This document shows positions 24,678 through 27,945 of a stretch of 27,945 nt of DNA, piece by piece (position 1 is the first letter of the stretch; every line of letters starts with the position of its first letter). The notes under the pieces were generated by a model, which saw only the letters and a list, made by a program, of their open reading frames with translations, did not search any database and was not told the DNA's origin. The DNA is from a virus. The translations under genes were made by a program, and so were the position numbers. Location of the stretch: positions 1 to 27,945 of IMG/VR virus record IMGVR_UViG_3300037585_002839, one strand, 5' to 3'.

Positions 24678-27600
24678 TGGCCCTACTATCGACACAAGTA
24701 CTTCCTGATAATACACTTGAAGAATTTCGAATCGAGTTTAATAAACTCGTTACTGACGTATCAGGTTTATCATTAGGAAATACTTTTGACACTCAAATAA
24801 TTTTTGAAGGTACAACAGCTGATACCTTTGAAACTTCGATTAGTGTTACTGACCCAACCGCAGATAGGTCTATTGTATTTCCAAATGCTTCTGGTAATGT
24901 TCTTTTAGACAGCACAAATATTGCTCTTGGTGATAATGTAGAGATTCAATTTGGCGATGGTACAGATTTAAAAATTTACCATGACGGTTCAAACAGTATC
25001 ATAAGAGATAACGGCACAGGTTCATTATTTTTAGAGGGTAGTGTTGTTGCTATTCGTAATGCAGCTAGTGACGAAACAATGGCACAGTTTACACAAGACG
25101 GTGCGGCCGCTCTTTACCATAACAATGTTGCAATTCTTGCTACAGCGGCTACTGGTATTAGTGTAACTGGAGATGTTACTGCAACAGACGATTTGATCCT
25201 CAATAGTGATAATGCTGCAATACAGTTTGGTGCAGACGCAGATGTTACACTTACTCATTACCATAATGCAGGTCTAACATTAAAGAATACAAATACTAGT
25301 GATGATAGCACAATTGTACTGTTACTTGCAACTGGCGAAACGGATATTCAAGCTTCTGACACATTAGGAAGAATTGAATTTCAAGCACCAGACGAAGGAA
25401 CAGGAACAGATGCAATTCTCCTTGCTGCTAGCATATCTGCAATTTCAGAAGGAGACTTTAGTTCTTCTAATAACGCAACTAAATTAAGTTTTGCGACAGG
25501 AGCATCTGAAGCTGCAACTGAAAAAATGTCTTTAAGTTCTGCTGGATTGCTTACTGTAAGTGGCAGATTAATTACAGATGACACAACCGCTGCAACTTCC
25601 ACAACTGATGGTTCATTACAAACTGACGGTGGATTGTCTGTTGCTGGTGATGCAGTTATTGGTGATGACCTTTTACTATTAAGCGATGGCGCAATTATTA
25701 ATTTTGGTGCTGATAGTGAAGTCACATTAACTCACGTTCACAATGACGGACTATTACTTAATACTGATATGCAACTCCAGTTTAGAGATAGTGCGATTAA
25801 TATTAGGTCAGATGCAGATGGTGATTTAGATATTAATGCTGATGACGAAATAGAATTAAATTCAACTTTAATAGACATTAATGGTAACGTAGATATTTCT
25901 GGTACAACAGTATCGGCAGGAAAGATTACCGCAGACGCAGGTATAGACATTGACAACATCACTATTGACGGAACAGAGATTGATTTATCTAGTGGTAATT
26001 TAACTTTAGATGTGGCAGGTTCGATTATCCTCAATGCAGATAGTGGTAGTATAAATCTTGCAGATGATAGCACTACATTTGGTGAACTGGTTAATTCATC
26101 TAGTGATTTTATTGTTAAATCTTCTCAAAACGATAAAGATATTATATTCAAAGGTGTTGATAATAGCAGTTTAATAACTGCCCTCACGCTTGATATGTCT
26201 GCGGCTGGAAACGCAATATTTAATAATGATGTAACTGTTGGTAATGATATTAACCTGTTGTCTGATGGTGCAGTTATATACTTTGGTGCAGATAAAGACG
26301 TACAAGCTTTTCATGTTCACAACTCAGGACTTACGTTAAGAAACAATTCAACAGGTGACGATACACCTTTCTTACTTACTTTACAAACTGGTGAAACAGA
26401 CATGGCTGCAAACGATGTCATGGGAAAAATTCAATTTCAAGCACCAGACGAAGGAACAGGTACGGATGCAATCTTGGTTGCAGCTGCAATTCAAGCAAGG
26501 TCGGAAGGAGATTTTAGTTCAAGTGCAAACGCAACTTCATTAGATTTTATGACAGGTGCAAGTGAAGCAGCCGCAACTAAAATGTCTATAACTTCTGCTG
26601 GTAGAGTTGGTATAAACACAACTTCTCCTGCGGTTCTTCTTAATGTAGTATCTGATGCTGATGGTGTATCGGCTAGATTTAATCGTTCTTCGGGCGGCGG
26701 TATAGTAGATATTGAGAATTATAATGGCATTGGTGGAATCGGCACTAACGATAATATCCCATTTCGTTTTAATACAAACAATACAGAGCGTGTAAGGATT
26801 ACTAATGGTGGTGACATTGAATTTAAAACAGATGGCGTTGCTCTAAAATTTGGTGCAGATAGTGAAGTCACACTAACACATGTACATAATACAGGTCTGA
26901 CGCTTAATGCAAACTTTCTTCAACAAAAGGCAGGTAATACAGAATTAATGACCGAAAATACTACCACCGCAAGTGTTAAAGGTGGTTTACAAGCTCTCAC
27001 TAATTCAAGTATTCGCGTAGGTTCTATTACGGATTTCCCGACAGAACTAGTTGTAAATAATGTTGTTTGCTTAACCGCAGATACGAGTGATAATATCCAT
27101 GTTGCTAATACACTTACTGCTGGCACTACAGACACCACACCATATAATAACACAGGTAATAATCGAGGTATTGCACTAATTTCAAATCCAGGCATCATTT
27201 CTGCTAGTAGGGATCAAGGTGATGCCTTAGCAATTAACAGAACAGGTAGTGATGGAGCTGTCGCAGCGTGGTACAGAGAAGGTACAAATGTAGGAAGTAT
27301 TTCTGTTAATGGAACAAATACTGCGTATAATACAAGTTCTGACTATCGACTAAAAGAAAACGTAAGTTATACATGGGATGCAACAACACGATTAAAACAA
27401 CTAAAACCTGCTAGATTTAATTTTACTAATATACCAGACACAACGGTTGATGGCTTTCTTGCACACGAAGTTTCTAGTATTGTTCCAGAAGCAATACAGG
27501 GCACAAAAGATGAAGTTGAAACAACCAATATTCTTTTAGAAGACCCAAAAGATTGGTTAGGGAAAGATTTTCTTTTATTAGATCGTACAGCTGCAAATGG

Positions 27601-27730
27601 TGCTAACAACGGTGGTAAGATTTTTAATCACGATCCAGTTTACCAACAAATAGACCAAATGAAATTAGTACCATTATTAGTAAAAACAATACTGGAACTT
27701 GAAGCTAGAGTAGCCGCATTAGAAAGTTAG
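24677..27730 (+). CDS. tail fibre with C-terminal S74 intramolecular chaperone (fibre 2)
   Basis: A 1017-residue fibre. Residues 1-80 form an attachment region (LEEFRIEFNKLVTDVSGLSL, then TFETSISVTDPTADRSIVFP). Residues about 90-860 are beta-repeat modules, with four HxH units (His194/196, 353/355, 546/548, 735/737) and two copies of a FQAPDEGTGTDAI module at about 235 and 587. Residues 888-1017 are a Peptidase_S74 chaperone. SDYRLKENV supplies Ser888 and Lys893, in the six-residue spacing of the known endosialidase dyad. GFLAHEVSSIVPEAI and the final coiled coil (LLVKTILELEARVAALES) complete the domain. The chaperone helps the trimer fold and then cuts itself off before Ser888. The start is coupled to the gene before by TAATG. 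The receptor is unknown. Confidence 0.88.
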   Translation: MALLSTQVLPDNTLEEFRIEFNKLVTDVSGLSLGNTFDTQIIFEGTTADTFETSISVTDPTADRSIVFPNASGNVLLDSTNIALGDNVEIQFGDGTDLKIYHDGSNSIIRDNGTGSLFLEGSVVAIRNAASDETMAQFTQDGAAALYHNNVAILATAATGISVTGDVTATDDLILNSDNAAIQFGADADVTLTHYHNAGLTLKNTNTSDDSTIVLLLATGETDIQASDTLGRIEFQAPDEGTGTDAILLAASISAISEGDFSSSNNATKLSFATGASEAATEKMSLSSAGLLTVSGRLITDDTTAATSTTDGSLQTDGGLSVAGDAVIGDDLLLLSDGAIINFGADSEVTLTHVHNDGLLLNTDMQLQFRDSAINIRSDADGDLDINADDEIELNSTLIDINGNVDISGTTVSAGKITADAGIDIDNITIDGTEIDLSSGNLTLDVAGSIILNADSGSINLADDSTTFGELVNSSSDFIVKSSQNDKDIIFKGVDNSSLITALTLDMSAAGNAIFNNDVTVGNDINLLSDGAVIYFGADKDVQAFHVHNSGLTLRNNSTGDDTPFLLTLQTGETDMAANDVMGKIQFQAPDEGTGTDAILVAAAIQARSEGDFSSSANATSLDFMTGASEAAATKMSITSAGRVGINTTSPAVLLNVVSDADGVSARFNRSSGGGIVDIENYNGIGGIGTNDNIPFRFNTNNTERVRITNGGDIEFKTDGVALKFGADSEVTLTHVHNTGLTLNANFLQQKAGNTELMTENTTTASVKGGLQALTNSSIRVGSITDFPTELVVNNVVCLTADTSDNIHVANTLTAGTTDTTPYNNTGNNRGIALISNPGIISASRDQGDALAINRTGSDGAVAAWYREGTNVGSISVNGTNTAYNTSSDYRLKENVSYTWDATTRLKQLKPARFNFTNIPDTTVDGFLAHEVSSIVPEAIQGTKDEVETTNILLEDPKDWLGKDFLLLDRTAANGANNGGKIFNHDPVYQQIDQMKLVPLLVKTILELEARVAALES
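25377..26460 (+). repeat. 28-bp exact direct repeat pair within the duplicated FQAPDEGTGTDAI module
   Basis: The same 28 bases occur at 25377-25404 and 26433-26460, beginning aatttcaagcaccagacgaa. They lie inside a longer module, about 25320-25555 and 26380-26605, that is similar at protein level: TGETD, FQAPDEGTGTDAIL, SEGDFSSS, then TGASEAA and KMS. The two copies are 1056 bases apart, a multiple of three, so recombination between them would delete or duplicate 352 residues in frame. Confidence 0.85.
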
Positions 27731-27748
27731 GGTACAACCTTTTAACCT

Positions 27749-27756
27749 TATAAATA
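27749..27756 (+). promoter_or_regulatory. T4-type late promoter (TATAAATA)
   Basis: A perfect box 28 bases before the ATG at 27777, with an RBS-like gaaaggggaa at 27761-27770. Unlike the other five it is followed by T rather than G (TATAAATAt). It probably starts the neck-protein unit that continues beyond the window. Confidence 0.75.
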
Positions 27757-27776
27757 TATAGAAAGGGGAAAAGAGT

Positions 27777-27945
27777 ATGGCCGTACCATCAACAAAAGCT
27801 ACATTAAAAACATACTGTCTTAGAGCTCTAGGTTTTGGTGTTATCGATATAAATGTTTCAGACGATCAGGTAGATGACCGTTTAGACGAAGCACTCCAAT
27901 ATTTCGCACAATATCATTATGATGGTATTGAGAGAATGTATCTTA
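27777..27945 (+). CDS. gp13: neck protein, gp13-like (3' truncated by the window end)
   Basis: Only 56 codons are present. The opening reads AVPSTKATLKTYCLRALGFG, VIDINVSDDQVDDRLDEALQ, and then YFAQYHYDGIERMYL. This pattern (YCLR-LG, V-EINV-DDQVDDR-DEAL, YH-DG-E) is the familiar start of neck proteins annotated gp13 in marine T4-like phages. gp13 joins the head portal to the tail and supports head-tail joining and fibre attachment. Finding it directly after the baseplate and fibre genes fits the usual gene order, with gp14 and gp15 expected next. The exact gp13 versus gp14 label is from memory and is the less certain part. Confidence 0.7.
   Translation, partial: MAVPSTKATLKTYCLRALGFGVIDINVSDDQVDDRLDEALQYFAQYHYDGIERMYL

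Noticed and set aside
25320-26605. Direct repeats as a CRISPR array or mobile-element ends
   Set aside because: Only two long copies exist, both inside a coding frame with protein-level similarity; there are no regular spacers and no transposase or target duplication.

Overview
This window is a piece of an AT-rich marine tailed-phage genome, of the T4-like contractile-tail type seen in cyanophages and pelagiphages. All genes lie on the + strand and are packed tightly: many neighbours are joined by ATGA or TAATG start/stop overlaps. No tRNA, CRISPR array, integrase or insertion sequence was seen. The host cannot be read from this window. No photosynthesis genes are present, and a low-G+C marine host (SAR11, Prochlorococcus-like or other) is only inferred.

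Region 1 (1-2933) is an accessory block. It holds the tail end of a gene, two small unknown genes, and four consecutive 2-oxoglutarate/Fe(II) dioxygenase genes arranged A-B-A-B: a prolyl-4-hydroxylase-like type (A) alternating with a different, HxHW-bearing type (B). This looks like a tandemly duplicated two-gene module, placed directly before the baseplate genes.

Region 2 (2951-13307) encodes the tail spike and baseplate. It contains a gp5-like hub/spike with no lysozyme domain, a large unrecognised structural protein, gp25, gp6, and a greatly expanded gp7. In that gp7 the T4-like core is split by a long repeat-rich stretch.

Region 3 (13313-27730) encodes fibres and the rest of the wedge. 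A first fibre has a gp9/gp10-like N-terminal anchor and a receptor-binding-type C-terminus. It is followed by a small fibre-associated protein, a small DUF6447-like protein, gp8, a 2182-residue DUF4815-like structural protein and a small coiled-coil protein. A second fibre ends in an S74 self-cleaving chaperone. The window closes in the first part of a neck-protein gene (gp13-like).

Six perfect copies of the T4-type late promoter box TATAAATA stand in intergenic gaps, 24-61 bases before start codons. They divide the structural block into late transcription units: gp5+unknown; gp25-gp6-gp7; fibre 1+small ORF; DUF6447; gp8-DUF4815-small-fibre 2; gp13. No such box was seen in the dioxygenase block, so it may be transcribed on a different schedule. 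The main points to follow up are the A-B-A-B dioxygenase array, repeated HxH (possible iron-binding) motifs in the spike tip and fibres, and the shared modules of the two fibre genes, including a 28-bp in-frame exact repeat.
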